Source: Pseudomonadota bacterium
GTDB lineage: Bacteria > Pseudomonadota > Gammaproteobacteria > Burkholderiales > Burkholderiaceae
Reading direction: 5' to 3'
DNA length: 47,865 bases
NCBI GenBank assembly: GCA_023441105.1
Contig: JAEZQX010000121.1
Coordinates: 1 to 47,865 of the forward strand
Of the stretch, positions 25,968 to 37,320 are shown piece after piece. The translations under genes and the position numbers were made by a program. The notes under the pieces were generated by a model. The model made no database searches, was not told the DNA's origin, and worked only from the letters and a program-made list of their open reading frames with translations. Position 1 is the first letter of the stretch. Each line of letters starts with the position of its first letter.

Positions 25968-26456
25968 ATGGCAGTCAGTCAAGATAGCGCCAAAAGGGCC
26001 GCCGCGAAGCTCGTTCGAGGTCAGACCTACGACGTAGACGTATCGAATTTCGCGGACCTCGACGTCATTGATCAGATCGGCGTGATCAAGCAGGGGGTCG
26101 GGGTGGGCCTCCTGGAGAACCTCGCAAGGCAGATGGAGATCCCCAAGGATCGCCTGACTGCGTACCTCGGCATCCCTCGGTCGACTCTGGGTCGGAAGGC
26201 GAAGGCCCAATCACTGTTGTCCTCTGAACAGTCGGAGCGGGTGCTCGGCGTCGTGCGGCTCGTCGACCAAGTGAAAGACATGGTCGAGCAGTCCGGCGTC
26301 CGCGATTTCAACGCCGCGCAATGGATCAGCCAGTGGCTCGAAGAGCCAAACCCGGCACTGGATGGTAGAAAGCCGAGCGAATTCATGGACACCAACTTGG
26401 GTCAGCAGCTGGTCTCGAACCTGCTGGCCCGCATGCAAAGCGGCGCCTACTCGTAA
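25968..26456 (+). CDS. Xre/MbcA/ParS-type antitoxin (DUF2384)
   Basis: A 162-aa antitoxin. The N-terminal part has an HTH-like region (LARQMEIPKDRLTAYLGIPRSTLGRK) that should bind its own operator. The C-terminal part (ERVLGVVRLVDQVKDMVEQSGV...WLEEPNPALDGRKPSEFMDTNLGQQLV) is the toxin-binding DUF2384 domain, with the hallmark PNPAL-G-P-E-D pattern. ATG at 25968 is preceded by GAGGG. Its TAA shares the A with the ATG of the RES toxin (TAATG), the usual coupling in these pairs. It neutralises the downstream NAD-consuming toxin. The pair is unrelated in function to the biosynthetic genes and may be a local stability element. Confidence 0.93.
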   Translation: MAVSQDSAKRAAAKLVRGQTYDVDVSNFADLDVIDQIGVIKQGVGVGLLENLARQMEIPKDRLTAYLGIPRSTLGRKAKAQSLLSSEQSERVLGVVRLVDQVKDMVEQSGVRDFNAAQWISQWLEEPNPALDGRKPSEFMDTNLGQQLVSNLLARMQSGAYS

Positions 26457-26932
26457 TGGCGGCGCGGCTGTGGCGCATCGCCCCGGAAGCCGCTGAGTAC
26501 ACCGCCGACGATGCCACGGGTGAAGGGGCCAGGCGCACAGGGGGACGTTGGAACAGGCCGGGGACGCCAATGCTGTACACCTCGACCAGTATCGCCCTGT
26601 CCATGTTGGAGACATTCGCGCACCTCAACAGCGGATCGCTGCCGCTGAACCGGTTCCTGGTGCGCGTGGAGGTTCCCGACGACATGTGGCACAGGGCCGA
26701 GCGATCGATTCTGGACGCGCCCCCCGTCGGCTGGAATTCGATCCCCGACTCGAAGACCAGCCACGATGCCGGCGAAGCGTGGGTGGCCGAGGCACGGTCG
26801 GCGCTGCTACTGGTGCCGTCGGTGATCGTCCCCGAGGAGGTGAACGTGCTGATCAACCCGTTGCATCCCGACGCTGCGGTAATCAGCGTGGTGAAGGTCC
26901 GGCCTTGCTATTACCAGTCGCTCCGGCGCTAG
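26456..26932 (+). CDS. RES-domain toxin (NAD+-targeting)
   Basis: A 158-aa RES family protein. The three family landmarks are visible: Arg in GGRWNRPGTPMLYTS, Glu in IALSMLETFAHL, and Ser in LLLVPSVIVPEEVNVLINPLHP. Characterised RES toxins degrade or phosphorolyse NAD+, or modify proteins with ADP-ribose, in the cytoplasm. Length is normal and no truncation is seen, so the pair is probably functional. It starts within the antitoxin stop codon. The following 172 bp hold no gene apart from the leader of the next lipoprotein. Confidence 0.93.
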   Translation: MAARLWRIAPEAAEYTADDATGEGARRTGGRWNRPGTPMLYTSTSIALSMLETFAHLNSGSLPLNRFLVRVEVPDDMWHRAERSILDAPPVGWNSIPDSKTSHDAGEAWVAEARSALLLVPSVIVPEEVNVLINPLHPDAAVISVVKVRPCYYQSLRR

Positions 26933-27059
26933 TCGCCCGGTCCGCCAGGAAATAGTTCACCCATACCCGCCCACCGGCTTCGCGCACAACGACCGTTCGT
27001 CGGACTAGGCAAAACGCCCACAGGTCTGTTACAGGCGGCGACCTTCGACGCCCTGCACA

Positions 27060-27075
27060 GTTGCGCCTCCGCGAC
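27060..27075 (+). promoter_or_regulatory. Hairpin/dyad upstream of the glycosidase-like lipoprotein, shared with the one at 47585
   Basis: GTTGCG and CGCGAC can pair around a CCTC loop (one G-T wobble). The surrounding 25-nt block (27056-27080) matches 20 of 25 positions upstream of the lipoprotein gene at 47611, with a compensatory change in the stem. The ribosome-binding site AAGGAG (27094-27099) lies further downstream. Confidence 0.5.
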
Positions 27076-27104
27076 AGGTGCCATGCGTCGCATAAGGAGA
27101 AGCC

Positions 27105-28514
27105 ATGTTCAGAAGGACCATGATCGCGACCTTGCTCGGCATGACGGCAGGCGTCGCTGCCTGCGGCGGCGGTTCGCCGTCCGGTATCGAGACCAAGTCG
27201 GCGGTCGATGCGCCGCATGCCGCCGCACTGGCCGATGGGGTTGACAGCGGCGGAACCGGCTCGGGCAGCGACCTGGCAGCCGGGCCGGGCAACGCTGCAG
27301 GCCCCGGCGCCGACGCCACCGAACCACCCGGCGGCAACATCGTCGTGCAGCCCAAGATCGAAATCAAGGCGGATCCGAACGAGTCGCTGCTGATGTCCGG
27401 CACGCCGCGCAGGATCAGCACCAGGTTCTTCGGTATCTCGGCCTGGGACACGCCGTTCTATTCCGGCGCCATCGGCGCGCCCAAGGGCAGCTACGGCATC
27501 GCCCGCTATTGCGCCTACAACGCCAACGTGCCGAATGCGGCCACCGAGCTGACCCATCTCGCGTCGGGCGCCGCCAGCTACGACGACTTCAACTCGTGGG
27601 TCGACTATCACCGCGCCCGCGATGCCGACGTGATGGTGCAGGTCTACATCAACAGCTTCGGCTCGGCCACGACCCTGAGTCCGTCGCAATGGGACTTCGT
27701 GAAGACCAAGTACCAGCAGTTCCTGACCCGCGCCGCCGGCCGCGTCAAGTACGTGCTGCTGGCCAACGAGCCGCTGTTCTCCGGCACGCCCGGCGACAAC
27801 CCGGGCGAGGCGACCTCACCGGGCTGGCCGTCGCGTTCGGCGTCGCTCTACGCCCAGTACGCGCGGGTCATCAAGCAGATCAGTGCCGCGCACGATCCGA
27901 GCATCAAGGTGATCGGCCCGGAGATCATGTCGCTCGATTCGTTCCGCGTCTCCTCGGCCATGGCGGCGATGGAAACCAGCGCGGCCGGTCCGGACGTCGG
28001 CTACGGCAGCGGTGCCGGCACGAAGATGAAGGACTGGATCGACATCTTCGGCTTCCACGGCTACCACTACACCGGCGGGACGTTCGCACCCACCGACGGC
28101 GGCTTCGGCCTGATCAACTCGTTGAAGGCCGAGCTCGCGAAGATCGGCTTCAGGGGCCCGATCTGGCAGACCGAATTCATGCGCACCGCCGGCGGCGACC
28201 TGTTCAATTCGCCGTGGACCACGATCGTGGAGCAGATCGCGCGCCGTCACGCGGCGGAAGTCGCCACCGGCGTCGAGCACAGCACCAACTTCGAATGGGG
28301 CAGTGCCGGTCCCAACTCGTACTTCAACGACAACAGCGCCCGAGGCGAGGCGGCGCGCAACTGGTGGGTCGCGTACACCAACTGGTGGAAGGGAGCGTCC
28401 ATCGGCAGGATCGCCCAGCTCTCGAACGGCAAGCTCAAGGTCACTCGCGAAGACGGCAGGACCCTGCTGATCCCCGACAACCTCTTCGACGGCACCCTCG
28501 CGCCGAATCCTTGA
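27105..28514 (+). CDS. Lipoprotein with TIM-barrel glycoside hydrolase-like domain
   Basis: A 469-aa protein with a signal peptide and lipobox VAAC (Cys20), a Gly/Ala/Pro-rich linker to about residue 85, then an (alpha/beta)8-type domain. YVLLANEPLF (Glu near 222) at the end of a strand and IWQTEFMRT (Glu near 357) look like the acid/base and nucleophile glutamates of retaining clan GH-A enzymes; the family cannot be fixed by eye. Start ATG has AAGGAG at 27094-27099. It likely cleaves a glycan outside the inner membrane, perhaps trimming the polymer made by this locus, as glycosidases in exopolysaccharide clusters often do (inference). Its first 20 residues are strikingly like those of the partial gene at 47611. 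Confidence 0.85.
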   Translation: MFRRTMIATLLGMTAGVAACGGGSPSGIETKSAVDAPHAAALADGVDSGGTGSGSDLAAGPGNAAGPGADATEPPGGNIVVQPKIEIKADPNESLLMSGTPRRISTRFFGISAWDTPFYSGAIGAPKGSYGIARYCAYNANVPNAATELTHLASGAASYDDFNSWVDYHRARDADVMVQVYINSFGSATTLSPSQWDFVKTKYQQFLTRAAGRVKYVLLANEPLFSGTPGDNPGEATSPGWPSRSASLYAQYARVIKQISAAHDPSIKVIGPEIMSLDSFRVSSAMAAMETSAAGPDVGYGSGAGTKMKDWIDIFGFHGYHYTGGTFAPTDGGFGLINSLKAELAKIGFRGPIWQTEFMRTAGGDLFNSPWTTIVEQIARRHAAEVATGVEHSTNFEWGSAGPNSYFNDNSARGEAARNWWVAYTNWWKGASIGRIAQLSNGKLKVTREDGRTLLIPDNLFDGTLAPNP

Positions 28515-28559
28515 CGCGGCGGGGGGCGATCGCTGGCCGCTCTGCTAGGATCGCCCCCG

Positions 28560-29471
28560 ATGAAAGCGATCCTAACCGCTGCCAGCGCCGCTCGCCGCCG
28601 GCTCAGGGCCTGGCGCCATCGCCTCGACTCGCGGTTCATCCTGCGGGCGCGGCGCGCCGCCCGGGGCCGCAAGTACCTGATCACCGGTGCGACCAGCGGC
28701 ATCGGCGAAGCAGCCGCCGCCGAACTGCTTCGTTGCGGGGCTTCGGTGCTGATACACGGCCGCTCGCCGCAGCGGCTGGCGCAGTCCGTCGCGCGCCTGC
28801 AAGCACAAGCGCGGCACGGCGCGCGCATCTGGTCCTACTGCGCCGAACTGGCCGACCCGCGGCAGATCGAACACCTGCTGCAGCAGGTCCGGCAGGATCA
28901 TTCCCATCTCGACGGGCTCATCAACAACGCCGCGATCGGCGTCATGGCGGAGCGCCGGGTCGATGCCCGCGGACTCGAATGGCTCTGGGCGGTCAACGTC
29001 GTCGCACCCTGGCACCTGGCGCACGGCCTGGCGGAAACCCTCGCCCGCGGCCACGCCCCGCGCATCCTCAACCTGGCCAGCAGTCTCACGCACGAGATCG
29101 GCGACGACCTCATGCTCGAACACAACTGGGATCCGATCCACGCGTATGGGCGCTCCAAGCAGGCGGTGATCGTCCTGACGGTCGCGCTCGCGGAGCAGTT
29201 GCAGGCGCAGGGCATCGTCGTCAATGCGCTCGATCCCGGCAGCATCGACACGGCGATGTTCGCCGGCTTCGAGCTCGATTTCCGCGGCATGCCGGTGCGG
29301 CAGGCGGGCGAGTTGCTCGGCCGCATGATCGCGGATCCGGTCCTGTCGGAAACGAGCGGCTCGCTGTTCCGGATCGGCCGGCCGATCGAGCTGCCGCCGC
29401 AAGCGCTCGACGTGCAATTTCGCACGCGCCTGACCGGGACCTTGCAGCGGCAGGCGGCGGCTGCCGCCTAG
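28560..29471 (+). CDS. Short-chain dehydrogenase/reductase
   Basis: A 303-aa classical SDR. It has an N-terminal basic extension of about 35 residues, then LITGATSGIGEAAAAELL, the NNAAIG motif, Ser in LNLASSLTHE and catalytic YGRSK. The pattern resembles NADP-dependent retinol dehydrogenase/protochlorophyllide reductase-like SDRs. All catalytic residues are present, in contrast to the epimerase homologue upstream. AGGA precedes the ATG by about nine bases; the gap from the glycosidase-like gene is only 45 bp. It may reduce a keto group on the polyketide or its precursor; the substrate is unknown. Confidence 0.92.
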   Translation: MKAILTAASAARRRLRAWRHRLDSRFILRARRAARGRKYLITGATSGIGEAAAAELLRCGASVLIHGRSPQRLAQSVARLQAQARHGARIWSYCAELADPRQIEHLLQQVRQDHSHLDGLINNAAIGVMAERRVDARGLEWLWAVNVVAPWHLAHGLAETLARGHAPRILNLASSLTHEIGDDLMLEHNWDPIHAYGRSKQAVIVLTVALAEQLQAQGIVVNALDPGSIDTAMFAGFELDFRGMPVRQAGELLGRMIADPVLSETSGSLFRIGRPIELPPQALDVQFRTRLTGTLQRQAAAAA

Positions 29472-29563
29472 TTGGGCAATCGATCACGTTCGGCCTGTTC
29501 CACCGCTTCCGTCGATCGCGTGGCTCGTAGTACCTTGTACATTCTGTAACAGGGCACCTCAAG

Positions 29564-32434
<2,871 letters not shown>

Positions 32435-32437
32435 CCA

Positions 32438-35400
32438 ATGACATCTGGAAGCGACCCACGTCGCAACGACACGCTCGCGCGCCTGCGATCGATCGCCGCC
32501 GACCTGTCCGGATGCCGGGAAGAGGAGCTGACCGAATCGGCCAGCTTCCTGCAACTCGGGTTCGATTCGCTGTTCATGACGCAGCTGGCGGCAACCTACA
32601 AGCAGGCCTTCGGCATCGGCCTGACGTTTCGCCAGCTGATCGACGAGTATCCTTCGCTCGGCGCGCTGGCCGACTACATCGTGTCGCGGCAGCCGCAGGC
32701 GGCGAACGGGACGACCGCTGCGCCGGCGGCCGCCGCTGTCACCCCATCCGCCGCGGCATCCACCGCAGCACCCAGCGCCGCCTCGGCGCTTGCCCGGCAG
32801 GCGTCCCACGTCGCCCAACCACCGCTCGCCGTTCCCGCGACGGCTACCGACGCCGCAACGCTGCTCCAGTCGGTGATCCAGCGCCAGCTCGCGCTGATGG
32901 ACCTGCAGATCGAGCAACTGCGGCGGGTGGTCGGCGAGCGGCCGCAGGCACCGGTGCGGCATGCCGATCCCGAGCAAGCCGCAGCGGATCACCCCGCCGC
33001 CACACCCGCCAGCCACAAGCACCACGTCGCGCGCCTCGCCGCGCGACTGCGCGCGCAGACGCCGACCTCCGCCCGCCAGGCGCTGCCGGCCATGCCGCTG
33101 CCGTCGCAGTCACTCGTCGCGGCAGCGCCTGCGGACATCGCGCCCACCTGGCGCGAGATGGTCTATACCCGCGGGGTATCGAAGGCGCAGGGCGCCCATG
33201 TCTGGGATGCCGACGACAACCGCTACATCGACCTCGTCCTCGGCGGGGGGGCCATGCTCTTCGGCCATGCGTCGGAGATCATCACCTCGGCCATCGGTCG
33301 CTGCGTAAGTGGCGCCGAGACCCGGTCGCTGGCAGCACTGGTCAAGGACGCGACGCAACGTCTGCGCAACCTCGCCGGCCTCGACCATGTCCTCTGGATG
33401 CGTTCAGGCGCCCAGGCCCTCGATGCGGCCATCGACACAGCCAGGCGCCGGAGCGGCCGCAACCGGATCGTCGGCTTCGCGTCGGCCGCGGATCGCGACG
33501 GCGATATCAGGCTGCAATTCGGCGCCGCCGATGCGCTGCTCGAGATCCGCCGGCAGGCCGCCGACGTCGCCGCCATCGTGCTCGACCCGGCGCGTGACGA
33601 ATGGACCGAGAACCTGCGGGACGACGACGCCCGCGCTTTCGCGCAGGGCCTGCGCAAGCTCGCCACCGAACATGGCATCCTGCTGGTGGCCGACGAACGG
33701 GTCGGCGGCTTCCGGCTGCATCCCGGCGGCGGGCACGGCTGGCTCGGCATCCAGCCAGACCTGGCGGTGTACGGCGGCCTGCTGGAAACGATCCAGCCGC
33801 TCGGCGCACTGGCGAGCTCGATGCCGCTGGTCTGCCCTGCCGACCTGCAGTGCTGGCCGGTCGGCGCGATGCGCCCCGGCAGCCTCGGGGCCAGCCCGGA
33901 CGATGACACCGGCCCGGGCCTGATCCTGGCGATGTCGTGCGCGCAGGCGCTCCTGGATCGCATCGACACCGAGGGACCGGCCCTGCAGGCGCGACTGGGC
34001 GAGCGCGCCGAACGCCTGTGCGATGGGCTCAACCGCATCTTCGGCACGCAAGGCGCGAGCATCGAGGCGCAGCGACGCGGCTCGCAGGTCACCCTCCGCT
34101 TCGACGCGCAACCGCTCGCCGTATTGCTGTACTGGCACCTGCGGGCCCGCGGCATCCATGCTTCTGCTGGCCGGCCGCTGTTCCTGTCGACCGCTCACGA
34201 CGATGACGACATCGCGAAGGTGCTGGCTGCCGTCGAGGACAGCATCCAGGACCTGCAGGACGACCAGGTTATCGCCCGGGCGACTTCTGCCGGCCCATTC
34301 GGCTGGCAACGGGTCGTGCCGACGACCAGCAGCCAGCGCGAGCTGTTTTTCGCGTCGCAACTGGGCGAGCTCGCTTCCTGTGCCTACAACGAGTCCGATG
34401 CCATCCGCATCACCGGCCCGCTCGACGCGCCGCTCCTGGTCCAGGCGATCGGCGCGACGCTGGCGCGACACGAGGCGTTCCGGATGCGTTTCGACGAGTT
34501 CGGCGAAACCCAGACAGTCGATCCGGCCGCGGACTTCCCGGTGCAGCAGGCCGACCTGTCGCAGCTCGACGCCCAGGCCGCCGATGCGCAGCTCGCCGCC
34601 GTCGTGGCGAAGGAGGCAATGACCCCCTTCGACCTGCAGAACGGCCCGCTCGCGCGCGTGCACCTGCTGAGGATGCCGGCGGCCACGCACGTCCTGCTCA
34701 TGTACTTCCATCACATCGCTTTCGACGGCTACTCGGGACAGGTGGTGATGGAGGAGATCGCCGACGCCTACAACGCACGCCGGCGCGGCGAGCAACCGAC
34801 GCCGTCGCAGGCGGCGCCCTACAGCGTCTTCGTGTACCAGTCGCAGGCGCGCGCCGGCAAGGACATCGCCAACCGGTCGCTCGCCTACTGGCAGTCGCTC
34901 TACGCCAACGATCCGGCGCGGCCGCTCGAGCTGCCCACCGACCGTCCCCGCGGCCCGGTTCGCCGGCCGGCCGCCGCCACCGTCCACCGCGAGTGGGGTC
35001 CCGAGGTCCTGCAGGCGGTCAAGGCGCTGGCCAGGGCACAGGGCACGACGCTGTTCGCGACCCTGCTCGCCGGCTTCCAGGCATTGCTCGGGCGAGTTGC
35101 CCGGCAGGACGATGTCGTGGTGGCGATCCCGGCGGCAGGACAGGCACACCTCGGCCTGGAGACGGTCGGCTACTGCGTCACCGCGCTGCCGATCCGCGCC
35201 CGGCCCGCCCGCGCCAAGTCCTTCGGTGATCATGCGCGCGAGACGCAGCGCGCGGTGCTGGATGCGCTCGATCACCAGGACGTCAACCTCGGCTCGATCA
35301 TCCGCTCGCTGCGCCTGCCCGGCTCGCGCGCCCGGCTGCCGCTCGCCGAGGTCATGTTCAATTTCAGCGGCTTCCTGGCCAACCTCGAGATCGACGGCTG

Positions 35401-35638
35401 CCGCGTCGTCGCCCACGAGAACAGCCGTCGCGCCATGTTCTATGACATGTTTCTTCACGCCGTCGAATCCGACAGCCGGCTTATCATGGACTGGGACTTC
35501 CGCACCGATCTCTTCGACGCCGCCACCGTGGAGCGCTGGCTGGACGGCTACCGCGAGTTGCTCCTGGCGGCGGCGCAGATGCCGGCCACGCCCATCGGAG
35601 ACTTGCCCACGGCCGAGCTCACGGCGGTGAATCAATGA
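32438..35638 (+). CDS. Hybrid protein: ACP - class III aminotransferase-like (PLP Lys missing) - NRPS condensation domain
   Basis: A 1066-aa protein. ACP with Ser near 44 in LGFDSLF; an Ala/Pro linker containing IQRQLALMDLQIEQL. Then comes a class III aminotransferase-like domain (about 225-590): VWDADDNRYIDLVLGGGAMLFGH, VADERVGGFRLHPGG. The PLP lysine site, YGK in homologues, reads YGGLLET near 444, and GTEA is changed to GAQA, so transamination is unlikely. The C domain (about 615-1060) has an intact HHIAFDG near 757-763, DFR and related motifs and is probably active. It can accept the upstream KS-AT chain on its ACP and condense it with an aminoacyl-PCP, most plausibly that of the C-less NRPS at 43879. 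Its stop overlaps the ligase ATG (ATGA). Confidence 0.93.
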   Translation: MTSGSDPRRNDTLARLRSIAADLSGCREEELTESASFLQLGFDSLFMTQLAATYKQAFGIGLTFRQLIDEYPSLGALADYIVSRQPQAANGTTAAPAAAAVTPSAAASTAAPSAASALARQASHVAQPPLAVPATATDAATLLQSVIQRQLALMDLQIEQLRRVVGERPQAPVRHADPEQAAADHPAATPASHKHHVARLAARLRAQTPTSARQALPAMPLPSQSLVAAAPADIAPTWREMVYTRGVSKAQGAHVWDADDNRYIDLVLGGGAMLFGHASEIITSAIGRCVSGAETRSLAALVKDATQRLRNLAGLDHVLWMRSGAQALDAAIDTARRRSGRNRIVGFASAADRDGDIRLQFGAADALLEIRRQAADVAAIVLDPARDEWTENLRDDDARAFAQGLRKLATEHGILLVADERVGGFRLHPGGGHGWLGIQPDLAVYGGLLETIQPLGALASSMPLVCPADLQCWPVGAMRPGSLGASPDDDTGPGLILAMSCAQALLDRIDTEGPALQARLGERAERLCDGLNRIFGTQGASIEAQRRGSQVTLRFDAQPLAVLLYWHLRARGIHASAGRPLFLSTAHDDDDIAKVLAAVEDSIQDLQDDQVIARATSAGPFGWQRVVPTTSSQRELFFASQLGELASCAYNESDAIRITGPLDAPLLVQAIGATLARHEAFRMRFDEFGETQTVDPAADFPVQQADLSQLDAQAADAQLAAVVAKEAMTPFDLQNGPLARVHLLRMPAATHVLLMYFHHIAFDGYSGQVVMEEIADAYNARRRGEQPTPSQAAPYSVFVYQSQARAGKDIANRSLAYWQSLYANDPARPLELPTDRPRGPVRRPAAATVHREWGPEVLQAVKALARAQGTTLFATLLAGFQALLGRVARQDDVVVAIPAAGQAHLGLETVGYCVTALPIRARPARAKSFGDHARETQRAVLDALDHQDVNLGSIIRSLRLPGSRARLPLAEVMFNFSGFLANLEIDGCRVVAHENSRRAMFYDMFLHAVESDSRLIMDWDFRTDLFDAATVERWLDGYRELLLAAAQMPATPIGDLPTAELTAVNQ

Positions 35639-37320
35639 GCGGGGTCGACGTTTTCGAGCATGAGCACCAGTCGAGCGACAGCGGCCAAGCCATCAATGGG
35701 GGCCACGCCATGAACTCCAGGATTCCCAGGATCTCCCTGATCTCCGATCTCCCCGCCGCTGCAGCCGGCGCCACGCCGGATGCGGAAGCGCTCAAGGCCG
35801 GCGGCACGTCGTGCAGCTACGGCGAGCTCGAGCGCGGCGTGCAGCGATTCGCCAGCAGCCTGCTCGGCTTCGGCCTGGCTGCGCAGGAGCGCGTCGCGCT
35901 CTACGCCGACAAGTCGATCGAGCTGGTGACCGCCATGTTCGGCGCCTGCCGCGCCGGCGGCGTGATGGTGCCGGTGAACCCGCTGCTCAAGGCCGAGCAG
36001 GTCGGCTACATCCTGCGCGACTGCAATGTCGCAGTCCTGGTCACCACCGAGCAGCGGCTGGCGACCCTGGCGCTGGTGCTGCCGCAATGCCATGACCTGC
36101 GGCTGGTCGTCGTGCTCGCCTCGGAAACGCCGGAACGGCCGCTCGCCAACGGCATCGTGGCGCAGTCGTACCGGTCGTTCACCGGCGGCGGCGAGCCGCG
36201 GCGGCCGCATCGCGTGATCGATGCCGACATGGCCGCCATCCTCTACACCTCCGGCAGCACCGGCCAGCCGAAGGGCGTGGTGCTAAGCCATCGCAACATG
36301 CTGGCCGGCGCGCAGAGCGTCGCGCAGTACCTCGACAACCAGCCGGGCGACCGCATCCTCGCGGTGCTGCCGCTGTCGTTCGACTACGGGTTGTCGCAGC
36401 TGACCACCGCCTTCCTCAGCGGCGCGACGGCGGTGCTGCACAACTACCTGCTCGCCAACGACGCGCTGCGGGTGCTGGCGCGCGAGCGCATCACCGGCCT
36501 CGCCGCCGTGCCGCCGCTGTGGCTGCAGCTCGCCGCCCTGCCCTGGCCCGAGGGGATCAACGAGCACCTGCGCTACTTCACCAATTCCGGCGGCGCCATG
36601 CCCACCGCGACGCTCGCCGCGCTGCGCGAGCGGGTGCCGGCCGCCAAGCCTTTCCTGATGTACGGACTGACCGAAGCGTTCCGCTCCACCTACCTGCCGC
36701 CGGAGGAGATCGATCGTCGCCCCACCTCCATCGGCAAGGCGATCCCCAACGCCGAGATCCTGGTGCTGCGCGAGGACGGCACGCCGTGCGCCGACAACGA
36801 GCCCGGCGAGCTGGTACACCGTGGGGCGCTGGTGTCGCTCGGCTACTGGAACGACGCGGCGCGCACCGCCGAACGGTTTAAGCCGCTGCCCCGCCGCAGC
36901 CCCGGCATCGTGCCGCCCGAGCTGGCAGTGTTCTCCGGGGACACCGTCCGCCGCGACGAGGAAGGCTTTCTCTATTTCGTCGGCCGGCGCGACGAGATGA
37001 TCAAGTCGTCCGGCTACCGCATCAGCCCCACCGAAGTCGAGGAGGCTGCCTACCGCACCGGCCTGGTCGCCGAGGTCGCCGCCATGGGCATCGAGCATCC
37101 GACGCTCGGCCAGGCCGTCGTGCTGGTGGCGCTGCCGGCGGCCGGTCGCGAGCCCGACACCGAGGCGCTGCTCGCGGCGTGCCGCGAGTTCCTGCCCGGC
37201 TTCATGATGCCGACGCAGATCGACTGGCTCGACCGCGAGCTGCCGCGCAACGCCAACGGCAAGATCGACCGCAAGCTGCTGTCCACCCAGCGCGCCGGCA
37301 TGTTCGCGAACGCCTCCTGA
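35635..37320 (+). CDS. AMP-forming acyl-CoA/acyl-ACP ligase, exosortase A-associated type
   Basis: A 561-aa ANL-superfamily ligase. P-loop YTSGSTGQPKG, GLTEAF, SGDTVRRDEEG, GRRDEMIKSSGYRISPTEVEE, and the C-terminal catalytic Lys in NANGKIDRK are all intact. It resembles TIGR03098, the acyl-CoA ligase found with a PLP decarboxylase and ACP in some exosortase A loci. It would activate a carboxylate as an adenylate and pass it to CoA or the ACP at 38650. ATG at 35635 overlaps the upstream stop; ATG at 35710 would give a more family-typical N-terminus and cannot be excluded. Its stop shares a base with the decarboxylase ATG (TGATG). Confidence 0.92.
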   Translation: MSGVDVFEHEHQSSDSGQAINGGHAMNSRIPRISLISDLPAAAAGATPDAEALKAGGTSCSYGELERGVQRFASSLLGFGLAAQERVALYADKSIELVTAMFGACRAGGVMVPVNPLLKAEQVGYILRDCNVAVLVTTEQRLATLALVLPQCHDLRLVVVLASETPERPLANGIVAQSYRSFTGGGEPRRPHRVIDADMAAILYTSGSTGQPKGVVLSHRNMLAGAQSVAQYLDNQPGDRILAVLPLSFDYGLSQLTTAFLSGATAVLHNYLLANDALRVLARERITGLAAVPPLWLQLAALPWPEGINEHLRYFTNSGGAMPTATLAALRERVPAAKPFLMYGLTEAFRSTYLPPEEIDRRPTSIGKAIPNAEILVLREDGTPCADNEPGELVHRGALVSLGYWNDAARTAERFKPLPRRSPGIVPPELAVFSGDTVRRDEEGFLYFVGRRDEMIKSSGYRISPTEVEEAAYRTGLVAEVAAMGIEHPTLGQAVVLVALPAAGREPDTEALLAACREFLPGFMMPTQIDWLDRELPRNANGKIDRKLLSTQRAGMFANAS

